From the NCBI GenBank assembly GCA_963576735.1, contig OY755170.1, positions 20,258,875-20,322,874 on the forward strand: 64,000 nucleotides of DNA, given 5' to 3'. Within the stretch, counting starts at the first letter, position 1. Each line of letters begins with the position of its first letter. The DNA comes from Bedellia somnulentella. Lineage: Eukaryota > Arthropoda > Insecta > Lepidoptera > Bedelliidae. The notes beneath the pieces were generated by a model. The model made no database searches. It worked only from the letters and a program-made list of their open reading frames with translations, and had not been told where the DNA came from. The position numbers and the translations under genes were made by a program. This document shows positions 53,566 through 64,000 of the stretch, piece by piece.

Positions 53566-54182
53566 TAAATAAAACTTAATTATATTTTGTTTTTCATGAA
53601 GGATGGAAAATTTCTGATAATATAATCTGATAAATAGTTCTGGAGCCTATTTAGAACACTCAAACAAAGACATTTCTTTCCTATTTATGCAAAGTATAGA
53701 TAAAGATAGATAGGAAAACATTATTCTCAATAAAATACAATGTTGACATCAAAATAATACATTGAATGCAAAAAAGATGGTTGTAAAATAAAAATCTATG
53801 GGATGTTCAATAGAATACAAAAAGCTAGCCATTCATTTGCAATAATTGAGTAGTGACCAATAAATACGCAATGGTTGTACAGTTCGATGTTACCAGAATA
53901 AATGTTAGCGAATTACACAGAAGCATTGACAAAACATTTTGTATGTGGGCCAAGTGAAATCTGCTAGCCTGCCACCGTGGTACAATAACACCAGACCGCT
54001 CGGCTGGTTTGCAAATAACCATACATGTTTGTTGGGCTTTAAAGTATATTGGTATAAGCATATATGCGTCGTGTAAAGAATATTGCAGTAAAAACGCGAA
54101 GGAGAGCATGACGGTAAGGTAACGGGTTAGCTACAGGGATAGTTAATAAATAAATAAAAAAGAATAAACTGCGTTTAAAGAA
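53566..54182. other. Noncoding, nothing recognised
   Basis: A minus-strand frame of 94 codons at 53825-54109 has no recognised domain or splice support. Confidence 0.3.
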
Positions 54183-54375
54183 TTGCTGTGAAGTGGCGGC
54201 TCAGAATAGCACTAACCTGTTCCTTCCTGCAGCAGATATGACTCAGTGATTCTTAGGTGATGCAGTTCAGCAATCGTCATTTATTTAACAAGTATTTCCT
54301 TATTAAACTTCCAAATGAGGTTACAGATTTTAAAATAGTAAAGCTTTAGATACTTCTTGTTCGTATTTGTTGCCA
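54183..54375 (+). repeat. Repeat B, strongly decayed copy
   Basis: GCTGTGAAGTGGCGGCTCAG, AATAGCACTAACCTGTTCCT and ACTTCCAAATGAGG are the remaining landmarks. Confidence 0.4.
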
Positions 54376-55654
54376 TAAGAAGACGATTATTTTAAAAGTA
54401 AGTATGTGCTTCTTTCAATGGGCTAATTATTTAACTAAATGGTTAATGGTATTTTGAACTGTATTAAAAGCGTCACAGGAAGAGTGTGGCGAGGAAAAGC
54501 TATAATAGAATATTAGTATAGAATGCTTAGAATGTACATCCAGCATGTTTTATCACGTTGTAAATTTTCATATAAAACATAATTCATGCATACTCATGTA
54601 GAAATCTTAGCATAAGAATATTTACCAATAGTAGAAAGTGCTTCAGCACTTGAAATAAAACAAAAGCGTCAGTTGCGAAAAATTGCCTCAAGGCAAAGGC
54701 TTACTTAAAGGAAAATGCTTGCATAGGAATTCGTTTAAGCCTATAGGATAAAATATGGTTTCCTTATATTTCTAATTTGGCTTAAATAAACCAATACTAG
54801 ATAATCGTTCTTGATGAGGCTATACTGTTTGAAATTATGAAATAATATATCAATATATTTCTCAAATTATCGACTCATAATCAAATCAAAAAGTGCCAAC
54901 GATAAGTTTAGCTAGTTAACTAAGTTACGTTCACAAAAATAGAATATAACACAGTTTTTGCTTCAAAATAATTATGTAATAATACTCAATGATAGGATAA
55001 ATAAACTAAAATATACAATAATAAAAACAGTTTATCAAAGATAAACAATTGGCGGTCTTATAACTGAAAGCGATCTCTTCCAGACATCTTCATCTTCTTC
55101 ATCTTCTCTCTCAGATCTTTGTATGATATTGATGTTATAAACGATTTACAATTTTATTTGTATCTCACAACTTTTTGTTTAGGTAAATAATTCGTGTACG
55201 TTCTTTCTTATACTAAAATATATTCTAAAAGTAATAAAATAACAAGAAAAAATCTCATTAAAATGCTAAACTATATATAACTAATCAGTTATACAGTAGA
55301 AGCGTCTAGTGACATAAGTTGTTACACCAGATCAAGGATAAAATAGATAAAATAAATGATGCACCTCGTTAACAGGCCACTCACCTTCTAGTTACCATAA
55401 CACGCATTTATTAATAGCATTTCATACAGTATCAAGTGCGATATGATAATAATCGTTTAGTCATTTGTACCTTATTCGTCATTCATTCACAAATACATTG
55501 AAAACGAGATGACATTTGCACACAGTTTATTTGTTTTGTCATGGACTGTGTTTTATGCTTATTTGTGGGCAACACGAAATTACTCAAACGGGCATTACGC
55601 GATAAGCGACAATATTGTTACATGCGTTTATACTTAACGTCCGTCAGTTTTTTA
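54376..55654. other. 1.3 kb AT-rich DNA, nothing recognised
   Basis: No supported feature. Confidence 0.35.
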
Positions 55655-55861
55655 TGGTTTCGGAGGTTGCGGGTTCAATTCCTGCTGAGGGCAAAATTAT
55701 TTTAATTAACATTGCCTCATTTTATTTTAAGTCTATCTGTAGATGTGTAAGATTTTTAATTTTTAATAATGTCGTGAATTTCATTTTAATTTTTTTTGTG
55801 TTGTCTCAACTGTATATGGAATGTTTTAATTTCCGAAATAAATGATTATTATTATTATTAT
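55655..55861 (+). mobile_element. SINE fragment with ATT-repeat tail
   Basis: GGAGGTTGCGGGTTCAATTC contains a B box and matches the head of SINE E at 35354. The body then leads to TTCCGAAATAAATGATTATT and a run of ATT triplets. The A-box half is missing. Confidence 0.5.
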
Positions 55862-57845
55862 TTAATGATTATTTTTTTTTCTTAGATATTTTTTCTGGCT
55901 GATATGCAAAACCTAATTCACCGTATTAAATGGAATAGTCAAACAGAAAACGTATAAGTGATTCTATCTATCAAGGTGTAATATTGTGTGAAAAAGTAAA
56001 ATCTATAATTAAGAGTCGATAGAAGGCAAAAACCGTGCCGCCGAGTAAGTACTGCTAACAAATATCTTTTTTTGGCGAAACTAACTTTGGGACTAACTGG
56101 ATCTGGTTTACGAATATACTCAATAATTTGTTGATGATTCATAGATAAATCAATGTCCATTTCTAACATCTAAAGAGATACAATATACCTATAGCTAAAA
56201 ACTCGGGGGCCCCTGTTTAGCAAATGTAATTGTTAATTCAATATTTTGTTTATCGAAAGTTCCAGTAATTCTTTAGAGTTATACAAAATCTCTAAAAGGT
56301 TGAGAAACACATTTATTTGCGTATGATCTCTGTTTTAGTTTCATTATTTTAGATATTTTGCTTGGCCTGTCGTTAATTTTGAGATAGGCAACCAGCACGT
56401 TTTGATTGTGAAATTATAATACACGTGAGCGTCATACGTCGGTAGTGTTGTTTCATTTATTACTATTTAAACAAATTTCTATATTTTTAATATTGAATCT
56501 AGTTTTAGATATTAAAAGACATTGTGAGATCAAATCGATTCATTTTATTTTCACACTAAATTTCTAATTTCGAGGTGTTCTTTTCATTTTCCGAATAAGT
56601 TGATTAAGATTCCGGAGTTACGCATTACTTTTTTAATTTTCTTTTGCTAAATTATATAATGATTGTGCAGCATTTAAAAGTTTCCTGTTAATCTCAATAT
56701 ACAAATATCGCAAAATTTTTCCCCTAGTTCATTGCGATAACTAATGTGATTTTATATTAGTTATAAAACTGAGTCACTCTTTTCTCCAATGTTGTAATGG
56801 GTTCCTAATGAGTGTTGCGTAATATATGTACCAGTTTCTTTTGATAATACATTTTCGTGTCTATATTTATTTACGGATGTTCTTGTATAAATAGGCTCAT
56901 AAAAACTATACATGTGTTAAAAATCTATGGTTTTTAATTGGACATCGTAAAGGGCTATACGAATACTACCCGAGATACGAAAACGAGAAAACTTAGACAG
57001 ATAAATCAATCAGTCAAAGACCTCGGTTGGCTCTATGAATTTCAGATAAGATGTTTATTAGTGCAATTGCAATGAATACAAAACATGCGACGGCGGTGGC
57101 GGCAGGCGCAATGTCGTTTACCTATTTTACATAATGGATAGGTATGCCGTTGATATCATTTGCATCTATCCTTCGAATCTTCGCTGCCTGTGTTGCTGAG
57201 GTCAAAACCTGATCAACATTCTAATTTAAACATTATTGGTTCCTATTTTGAGGAAGTACGGAAATTTGGCTGCATAGATTTATGTAAATGCAAATATCTG
57301 GATAGTGGATTGATGTACTATTCAACTCATTTGTTTGAATTTTATATGTTTTTATTGGAATCATAAGGTCAGAATTTAATGACAGTTTGATTAGATTTTT
57401 TGATACGATAGCTCCAATACCCTTAGATTAATATTCATTCCATATAATTAATCAACCGAAGCTCTTATTGACTCATTAAAGTTCACCAGTAAAAGAGAAC
57501 AATGAAATTGTTAATTTCAAATATAATGTATAATTATCCTATTGATAATAATCAGAAAAGTCAGAGCTACTAAGTTATTTACAAAAGCCTTTTTCGAACT
57601 TCCTAGACTTAATGTTTATCTTGATCACGAAGACTTCCTGATGACTTTATTTCCATGTACTTGATAGTCAGTTAACAGTAAAAGGAGGTTCCCATGCTGA
57701 ATGCAAACTAGAAATACTGTTAACTGCATCCTTAGAAATCTAATAATTGTTAATTTAGTACGATTTTTATTAATAAGTTGATATATATAGCATATCGTAT
57801 CAAAGAGAACTATTAAAAATAAGAAAATATTGCATATATATTGTA
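55862..57845. other. 2 kb AT-rich DNA, nothing recognised
   Basis: A GC-rich GCGACGGCGGTGGCGGCAGG patch near 57087 lies in a 20-codon open frame; not called. Confidence 0.35.
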
Positions 57846-58083
57846 TGCTGTGTAGTGTCGGCTTAGAATAGCACTACCCCATTTCTTCCGGCGGGTGTAC
57901 GTAAGAGGCGACTAACGGTATTGGGGCTTTTAAGGGATTTTTGGGCGATGCGGTTGGAGACCCATCACCAACAACCTTTATTTCACAATCTTTTCCCCAC
58001 GCTACTTCCAAAGGTGGCTGAGGAATGTCTCATTCCCTAGCTCTGGCTACCCCTTCAAGGGATTTATAGCCGTGAGTATATGA
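57846..58083 (+). repeat. Repeat B, well preserved copy
   Basis: Complete from TGCTGTGTAGTGTCGGCTTA through GAGACCCATCACC to TAGCCGTGAGTATATGATG. It is close to consensus and useful as the reference copy. The TATG tail is almost absent. Confidence 0.85.
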
Positions 58084-59765
58084 TGATTAGATGATTACTC
58101 TACTGATGTTATTATCCTCTTTTTTTATTCTTACTCCGGACTATGTTTGAATGGATTTATATCTGTGCTGGATCGGATCACATAAAGCAAAGTTCGGACA
58201 GTCTATTTTAGGGTCCACCTGCGATTTAGATAATCATTAAATTGCTTAAATCATATTATAGTTCTTACAATAACAGTCACTATTTGATTAGTCTTAATGC
58301 AAGGGTTTTGTTGTATTATGTCAAATTATGATTGATTGCTGATTTGAGATTTCAATATAATTGTGACCAGAACAAAAAGAAATGTGAAATTAAAATTGTT
58401 TTACAGTTTATACCATCTCGTATGGTATTTCAATTTAATAGGTTACGTTCGTATGTCTTCAAGTGTTCACAAGTGGTTTGCTGTTGACCAAAATCATGAA
58501 TCACTTTTTATTGACTAAACAACCCGATTAACATAAACGAGTTGAAAGTGTCACATCATAATACATTTTTACTTAACAAATAATTCGTTTTCAATTGACT
58601 AAGTAAATACAAAGGAGCTTATGTGACCGTTAAGTTGACACACATACGTCTGACATCGTTAGAGATGGGACTTGAAGAATGGTTTGTACACACGGTACAG
58701 AGGAGTCCTGCTCCTTCCTAACTGTATTATTATCTACTAATGGCTAGTTAAGCAATTTGTTACTTGGAGACGCCGAGTTATGTGTGTCACTGTTGGCGAC
58801 ACTAGATTTTCTTGTTAATTTGGCTCATTGAAGCTTTTAAGCTATGTTTTGGTTTTTTTGACCATTACTACCCTAAACTTTCTGGGTTGTGCTATTTGGA
58901 TTGCGTGAAGGAAAACTGAAGCAAAAGAGGGAGGATTAGGCGTCGTGACAAAAAAATAATCACCAACTACCATTATGGGCCGTTTCACTTTTAATAATAA
59001 AATAGGGAGATGAAGCCATGATGTTAAGTAATCTATGAACGCAAGAATATTTTTTTTTTATAAAAGACAACAGCTGTATGTAATTGGCAAATCAAGTGCA
59101 TTTTGTTACACATCGCTAAACTTATGAGGAGTAGACCGTTAAGGCCCTTTAAAACTTTATAAGTTTACCTACGATACTTCAAGCTAATCGTGAAGAAAAT
59201 TCTTAGTAAACTGGTTTTAAAAACAAAAGTATGCTGTGATTATTAAAGACGTAATGACCTAATACTGTGTTATTTTTGCAGTATTTCAATAATCACTAAA
59301 ATCTAGGTTATCGTGAAATTTTATTCAATATTTTCTTATAGTCTGAAAAAGAACCTACTAATTCTTTTGCAACACCACAAAATGTAAATTATCATTAGAA
59401 TAACAGTAACTATGTTTAGTTACGAAGTGGAATAATTTGTCACACACATTGCTCAAGTGCGATGTCCTCAATATTCGAATGAATGTTTTTACTAAAGAAT
59501 TATCCGCGAATATTAATCTCAGGCCGAAATAGTTCCAGTTGATGTGACCTTTCGTCTTGATTGTAAACATTATCGCGTGCCGCATTTTAATTAAATTTAT
59601 ATTGAATTTATAATGGGTAAGGGAAAAACGGATAGTCCATGCGATCGGTTTCGCTACTGGTTGGCGGACATTCGCAGATTTATAAATTGCGATTAAATTA
59701 ATAACTTTTAAAATAGGAATCTTAAAAGAGTCAAAAGTTTTTGTAATACAAGGTTGTGCGACGCA
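58084..59765. other. 1.7 kb AT-rich DNA, nothing recognised
   Basis: No supported feature. Confidence 0.35.
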
Positions 59766-59965
59766 GTGAGAAATAGCGTGATTCTTGAACGATGTAGTGT
59801 GACAGATGACGTTGTGTGTTAGATATAGATAGATAGATGAATGTTAAGATGGTTTAGGCACATGTACTGAATGGATAAGTTAAAAAGGCGTAAAAGATAT
59901 ATAGAGAAAAGATGTGGATGATATTGTTAGTAGAGGTCGGCCACACAAGACGTTTGAAGATCTAA
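59766..59965 (+). pseudogene. LINE C internal fragment
   Basis: VRNSVILERCSVTDDVV, then a GATA-type repeat, MLRWFRHM, and a decayed stretch to VSRGRPHKTFEDL-like sequence (AGTAGAGGTCGGCCACACAA). It is colinear with the minus-strand copy at 1020-1160 and 430-500. Several stops. Confidence 0.65.
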
Positions 59966-60609
59966 GCTGTTTTTTTGTTCTAGAGAAACCATGCTTAACT
60001 TATGAGTTAAATATTCCTTATTAATTTGAATATTTTGTTAGGGTTTTAGACTGTCTACAGTTAGTGATTTATATCTATCATAGTATTATATCTATAAAAA
60101 TAAACGATATTTACGTGAAACGTTGTCTTAGACAAGAAAGTAAACTTGTACGTTTCTTGAACAAATAAATGGCTTGAAAATGTCTTGTTCATTCCAGTTC
60201 CAGCTGTTCACGTATGTTTGTATTAAGACGATGTTAATCGGTTATATCGCGGCGATTGTTCTTACTTATGACGTCACTACTTAATTCAATGACTCCAATA
60301 CCAATTCGATTGTTAATAATATTTATAGCGTCATTATAGCCGTGGTTGTTGTTGAGGTTCGTTAACTCAATTTGAAAATCAGTAAAGCTGTATCGAGGAA
60401 TTGAAGCGCCTGTAAATGACGTGATTGTCCAAGTCATTATTTTTGATTACAAATATTATCGTATTATAAAGCTAACCTTACTGTTTTCATGGCTATACAT
60501 TCCAAAGGAGATGTACCCGTTGCCAAAACTTCACGATAAGAAATTTCCTAAAAATGTATCTCTTCATGTAATTAATATACTGATTTATTATTTCTACCAT
60601 CATCGCCCC
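59966..60609. other. AT-rich DNA, nothing recognised
   Basis: No supported feature. Confidence 0.3.
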
Positions 60610-60695
60610 TATCATCTTCCAAATGTATCTGAAGAGTTTGTTGCTCTGAAGCTTTGACTACCCTTTCTTAGGATTTATGGCCGTGTGTACACATA
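60610..60695 (+). repeat. Repeat B, 3' end only
   Basis: CATCTTCCAAATGTATCTGA, CTCTGAAGCTTTGACTACCC and TTTATGGCCGTGTGTACACA. Decayed and 5'-truncated. Confidence 0.5.
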
Positions 60696-60766
60696 AGTAT
60701 GCATGTGATTTATTATTCTATTAATATACGTTTTGGTTATTTAGTCTCAGATTCTAAATGTAGGCA

Positions 60767-61002
60767 TTACATACATACTATAAATCCCTAGAAGGGGTAA
60801 CCAGAGCTAAAGAATTAAAAATTCCGCAGCCACTTTTGGAAAATTGAATGGGGAAAAGATGATTAAATAAAGGTTGTTGGCGATGGGTCTCCAACTGCAT
60901 CGCCCAAAACTCCCTTAAAAGCCCCAATACCGATACTTGCCTCTTACGTATACCCACCGGAAGAAATGGGGTAGTGCTATTCTAAGCCGACACTACACAG
61001 CA
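60767..61002 (-). repeat. Repeat B copy
   Basis: Complete except that CTCACGGC next to the tail is missing; the head reads TGCTGTGTAGTGTCGGCTTA on the minus strand. Confidence 0.8.
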
Positions 61003-61552
61003 AAGGCACTACTCGTATGAAATTAACGCCAAACTTACGTTATACGGTTTTGTTGGGTTTATGCTATGAACACAATATTATTATAAATTATCAGACTTAT
61101 TTTAGTTTATGTATTATCAAGACATTTTGTTTCAGGCCCATTTTCTATTGGTTGTACCAATATTGAATGTCGAAAACATGTTCAACACTTTTCCACTCAT
61201 TAAAATAGATGTGCAGGCTCTTTACGTCTGTCACTCAGGCTTGTGTTGTAATTTCTTTACAACTCAATGTTGTGCAAATGTTAAACCATTTACATTACTA
61301 AAAATATTTGCCAATTTCAATGGCTAACAAGATGTCCATTACGTTTGCGAAGGTGAATAAATATAAAGGATCAGGTTCTGAACGATATATTTCTATATGT
61401 TAAATCAAATGCTTAAGTCAATATTGGCTCTCTTCGCTGCTACCCATGCGTAGTACTACAGAACACGAAAACGAGTTGTGATATAAATAGTAATCGGATT
61501 AATTAATTATAGTATTAATACGGACATATTTTTTATTAAGGAAAAATATTAA
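61003..61552. other. AT-rich DNA, nothing recognised
   Basis: The frame at 61109-61327 has no recognised domain. Confidence 0.3.
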
Positions 61553-61804
61553 CCGTGTAGTGTCGGCTTAGAATAACACTACCCCATTTCTACCCGTGGG
61601 TGATCGTAAGAGGCGACTAAGGGTATAGGGGCTTATTTAGTGATTTTTAGGCGATGTGGTTGGAGACCCGTCACCAAAAACATTTATTATTACCATCTTT
61701 TCCCCAATCAACTTCCAAAAGTGGCTGAGGAATTTTTCATTCCAAAGCTCTGGCTACCCCGTTAAAGGATTTATAGCCGTGAGTATATGTATGTATGTAT
61801 GTAT
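61553..61804 (+). repeat. Repeat B, complete copy
   Basis: CCGTGTAGTGTCGGCTTAGA to TTATAGCCGTGAGTATATG with a TATGTATGTATG tail. Confidence 0.8.
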
Positions 61805-62071
61805 TAACGAATAAAAGGTCGGATTTTTGGTAAGGTGACAGATAGGTAGAGGTAAAGTCGGATAGGAAACTTAGCCAAAGTATAATTTAAGTCAGCAGGC
61901 TAAAGTTTATATGTTCAAGTATACGCAGTGTTTTAAGTGACAATATTTTTAACATATTTTAGATACGGATTATTTTGATCTAGTAACTATCTGCTAACCC
62001 CTTGAAATAAAAGGATATACATTAACAATAATCTACCAATCTTCGAAAAATCACCATTGTCTTATTTTAAA
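61805..62071. other. AT-rich spacer
   Basis: Nothing recognised. Confidence 0.3.
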
Positions 62072-62230
62072 CTAGTGGGCCGCCCCAACTTCGCAAGGGA
62101 AGTATTTTTTTTCAAATATTAAGTTTAAATTGGTGAATTTCTAAGGACGAAATATTGTTATAATCAGTTGAGTGGTTTTGCAGCCTATTCTAAACAACTA
62201 CAAATATATATTTGATGGATGTATTTTTTA
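62072..62230 (-). mobile_element. Helitron 3' end on minus strand
   Basis: A|CTAG at 62071-62075, then TGGGCCGCCCCAACTTCGCA and AGGGAAGTATT, the reverse complement of the terminal block also seen at 6980-7008. The interior has AATTTCTAAGGACGAAATAT and GTTGAGTGGTTTTGCAGCC. The other end is not defined. Confidence 0.45.
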
Positions 62231-62582
62231 CTATACAGTTTATTCTAATTTTAGATGTAATAACATTGATTTGCAGAGTAAATTTTACCCACGCTGATGT
62301 ATGGCCTTCGTAATTTTGTATTTGGTCTGTAATCTAACTAATTTTCAGTTTCCGGTACCATGGAATGGAACGTTCAATCATACTTCATATTTTTGTCAAC
62401 AAAGTTCAATCTGATCTCAGGTTAAACATAATATATTTTTACTTAATTTTTATTGTTTCTTATTTCATCTTTTTACCGCTTTTTTATTATTCAATTGAAC
62501 TATGGCTCACATGATATGAGAAATAACTTCCGGCGAATATTAAGTTCAAGTTTGGCGTTTCAGGTGTTGTGCGCAAAATAAA
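62231..62582. other. AT-rich DNA, nothing recognised
   Basis: No supported feature. Confidence 0.3.
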
Positions 62583-62839
62583 TATAGATAAATAAATATA
62601 ATTTATACGCACATATAATACAAATATCAAGTTAGCCCCAAACTAAGTTCAACTTGTATTGTGGGCTACTAACTTAACAATGTATTTAATATGATATTAT
62701 ACACATATAAATACCATCCAAGCTTAGAAACTTTAATTTATGCTCATCACACAAATGTTGCTCTCAGTGGCGATCGAACCCGCAATCTCCTAGACCGAGA
62801 AGCTAGGCCCCTATCCACTTGGCCACGGACGTCGTCAAT
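62583..62839 (-). mobile_element. tRNA-derived SINE family E, complete copy
   Basis: The minus strand begins ATTGACGACGTCCGTGGCCA, with an A box in TGGCCAAGTGGATAGG and a B box in GCGGGTTCGATCGCC about 40 bases on. The body AGAGCAACATTTGTGTGATG leads to TTCAACTTAGTTTGGGGCTA and an AT-rich end. The same family lies at 35181-35376. Confidence 0.75.
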
Positions 62840-64000
62840 ACCTTTTTAACATTTACCAGATCAAGATGAAACTTATAGTTCAACCTAATATCGTATAATG
62901 AACTCCCTAATTCATTGCAAATTATTATAGTTTTAAGTAATTTTATTTAAAATCTTGTGAGTTACATCGATTCACTAGCGGATAATCTCGCGTGACAGAA
63001 AATATAATCCCACGAGCCACAAGTGAAACCGCGGGTCGCAATACTATATGATAAATTTGCAATTCTAAATGACTGGTAACGCAGTCAGGTAAGTGTAAGT
63101 TATAGGTTCACTCTGTATAAATAGTCGATATACAAAGTGTATATAACTGAACTAGTGACTACATAATTCTAGAAAATTCTTCGCACTGTACTTGTAACTT
63201 ATAAATGCAAGCGTTTCGCTCGAATATCTCCCAATTTATATCAATTATATAATTAAAATATTGTTGCGTATGTATAACAACTGCTTATTATCATTGATTC
63301 CGTTAAAACATACGATCATTACTATAGGCTCCAATTTGCCACGCACATAGTTTGCAATATCATTTCCGCATACGGTGAAGCGAGCAGAAGTTTTTACAAA
63401 CGCTACAATTGGTGTATCTGAGTACATTTCGACCGTACCGCGATAGAAAAAAGCGACAAGTAATTTAAACCAAGGGTTACACAATACTAAAACAATTTAA
63501 GATATTATATATTATTGTTTTAGCACTCATTATCGTTGATAACATGACTAATATGTTGTATTGGATATAGTAAAATAAACTAGCAAGGACATTACAGAGT
63601 TCACAGTATTCTTCTCCTTATCAGACAACAAACATAAATGTATAAATGAGATTGAAGTCTGGCGATACCGTTAGTTACAAGGGCCGCGTATGAGTCGCGC
63701 GCAGCTGATAAACCAAGCTGCTGCTTCATACACAATGCATTGGAACTCGTAAATCTATATACTTATAAGCTAAATTGTGCTTACTTTGATTTGAAAACCT
63801 GCTAAACGTTTTTATGTTACCTTTTAATGTATTCCTTTCTTAATACCAAGTTTAAGAAAAACGATAGCACTTCAACCGCTAAGTTGGACAAGCATAAGCA
63901 AAGGCCGGTCGTTCCCCCACCCTGCGATACCGGCTGATATCAAAACGCATAATAAACATATCTTATATACGGTTTGAATTGAATTTAGTATGACTCAAAC
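62840..64000. other. Noncoding end of window
   Basis: AT-rich. CAAAGGCCGGTCGTTCCCCC near 63899 looks like a repeat fragment but is not assigned. Minus-strand frame 63245-63484 is without recognised domain. Confidence 0.3.

Noticed and set aside
53825..54109. Minus-strand frame of 94 codons
   Set aside because: Hydrophobic chance composition, no domain, no promoter or splice context.
1..64000. CRISPR array, rRNA genes, telomeric TTAGG arrays, LTR retrotransposons
   Set aside because: No regularly spaced identical repeats, no rRNA sequence, no TTAGG array and no protease/integrase motifs or paired LTRs were seen.

Overview
The window reads as nuclear DNA of a moth or butterfly (order Lepidoptera). 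It is AT-rich, almost free of host coding sequence and packed with insect-type transposons: tRNA-derived SINEs with A and B boxes, RTE-like, I-like and restriction-like-endonuclease non-LTR retrotransposons, a mariner DD34D copy, a Helitron, several MITEs, and repeats with CATCAT tails typical of lepidopteran genomes. There is no sign of bacterial gene organisation (no operons or ribosome binding sites). The species cannot be named from the sequence.

Host gene signals are few. Positions 2012-2141 hold one well-formed exon that I recognise as the C-terminal DUF3395 part of a DNAJC11 homologue, followed by a partial, broken duplicate at about 2212-2330. Around 40931-41211 lies a CpG-rich island in otherwise AT-rich DNA, with an Initiator and a splice donor, which looks like a promoter and 5'UTR exon. 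About 500 bases downstream, 41717-41758 could be a small coding exon for a signal peptide. At 29024-29266 a TATA box, an Initiator, a short ORF and a perfect splice donor suggest another gene start.

The rest is layered transposon debris. (1) 304-1540: an RTE-like LINE remnant interrupted by a 489-bp MITE with AATT target duplications; a second copy of the MITE lies at 48533-49010. (2) 5622-11478: SINE and SINE-like repeats, a Helitron (6058-7008), a long-TIR element carrying a 52-codon ORF (8250-8858; second copy 23504-24048) and a hAT-like MITE. (3) 11974-14048: a 5'-truncated I-like LINE with RT and RNase H and a perfect 15-bp target duplication, beside 14129-17025, a zinc-finger/RT/restriction-like-endonuclease LINE broken by one frameshift and one stop. 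(4) 30985-33880: a multi-level nest, in which a second endonuclease-LINE fragment is split by a TIR DNA element (31178-33751), itself split by an RNase H LINE (31358-32704) and by a SINE (33087-33485), each with recognisable target duplications. (5) 37021-38291: a decayed mariner. From 41.8 kb to the end the DNA is mostly unannotated AT-rich sequence with scattered repeats and two striking inverted repeats.

The most informative relation is shared 3' ends. The RTE-like LINE (here called family C), the tRNA-derived SINE (family A) and the abundant repeat of about 240 bp (family B, about 20 copies) all finish with the same hairpin-like CTCTGSCNACCCC...GGG...CGGCGTGA block followed by TATG-type repeats. 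This suggests that the LINE's reverse transcriptase mobilised the other two.
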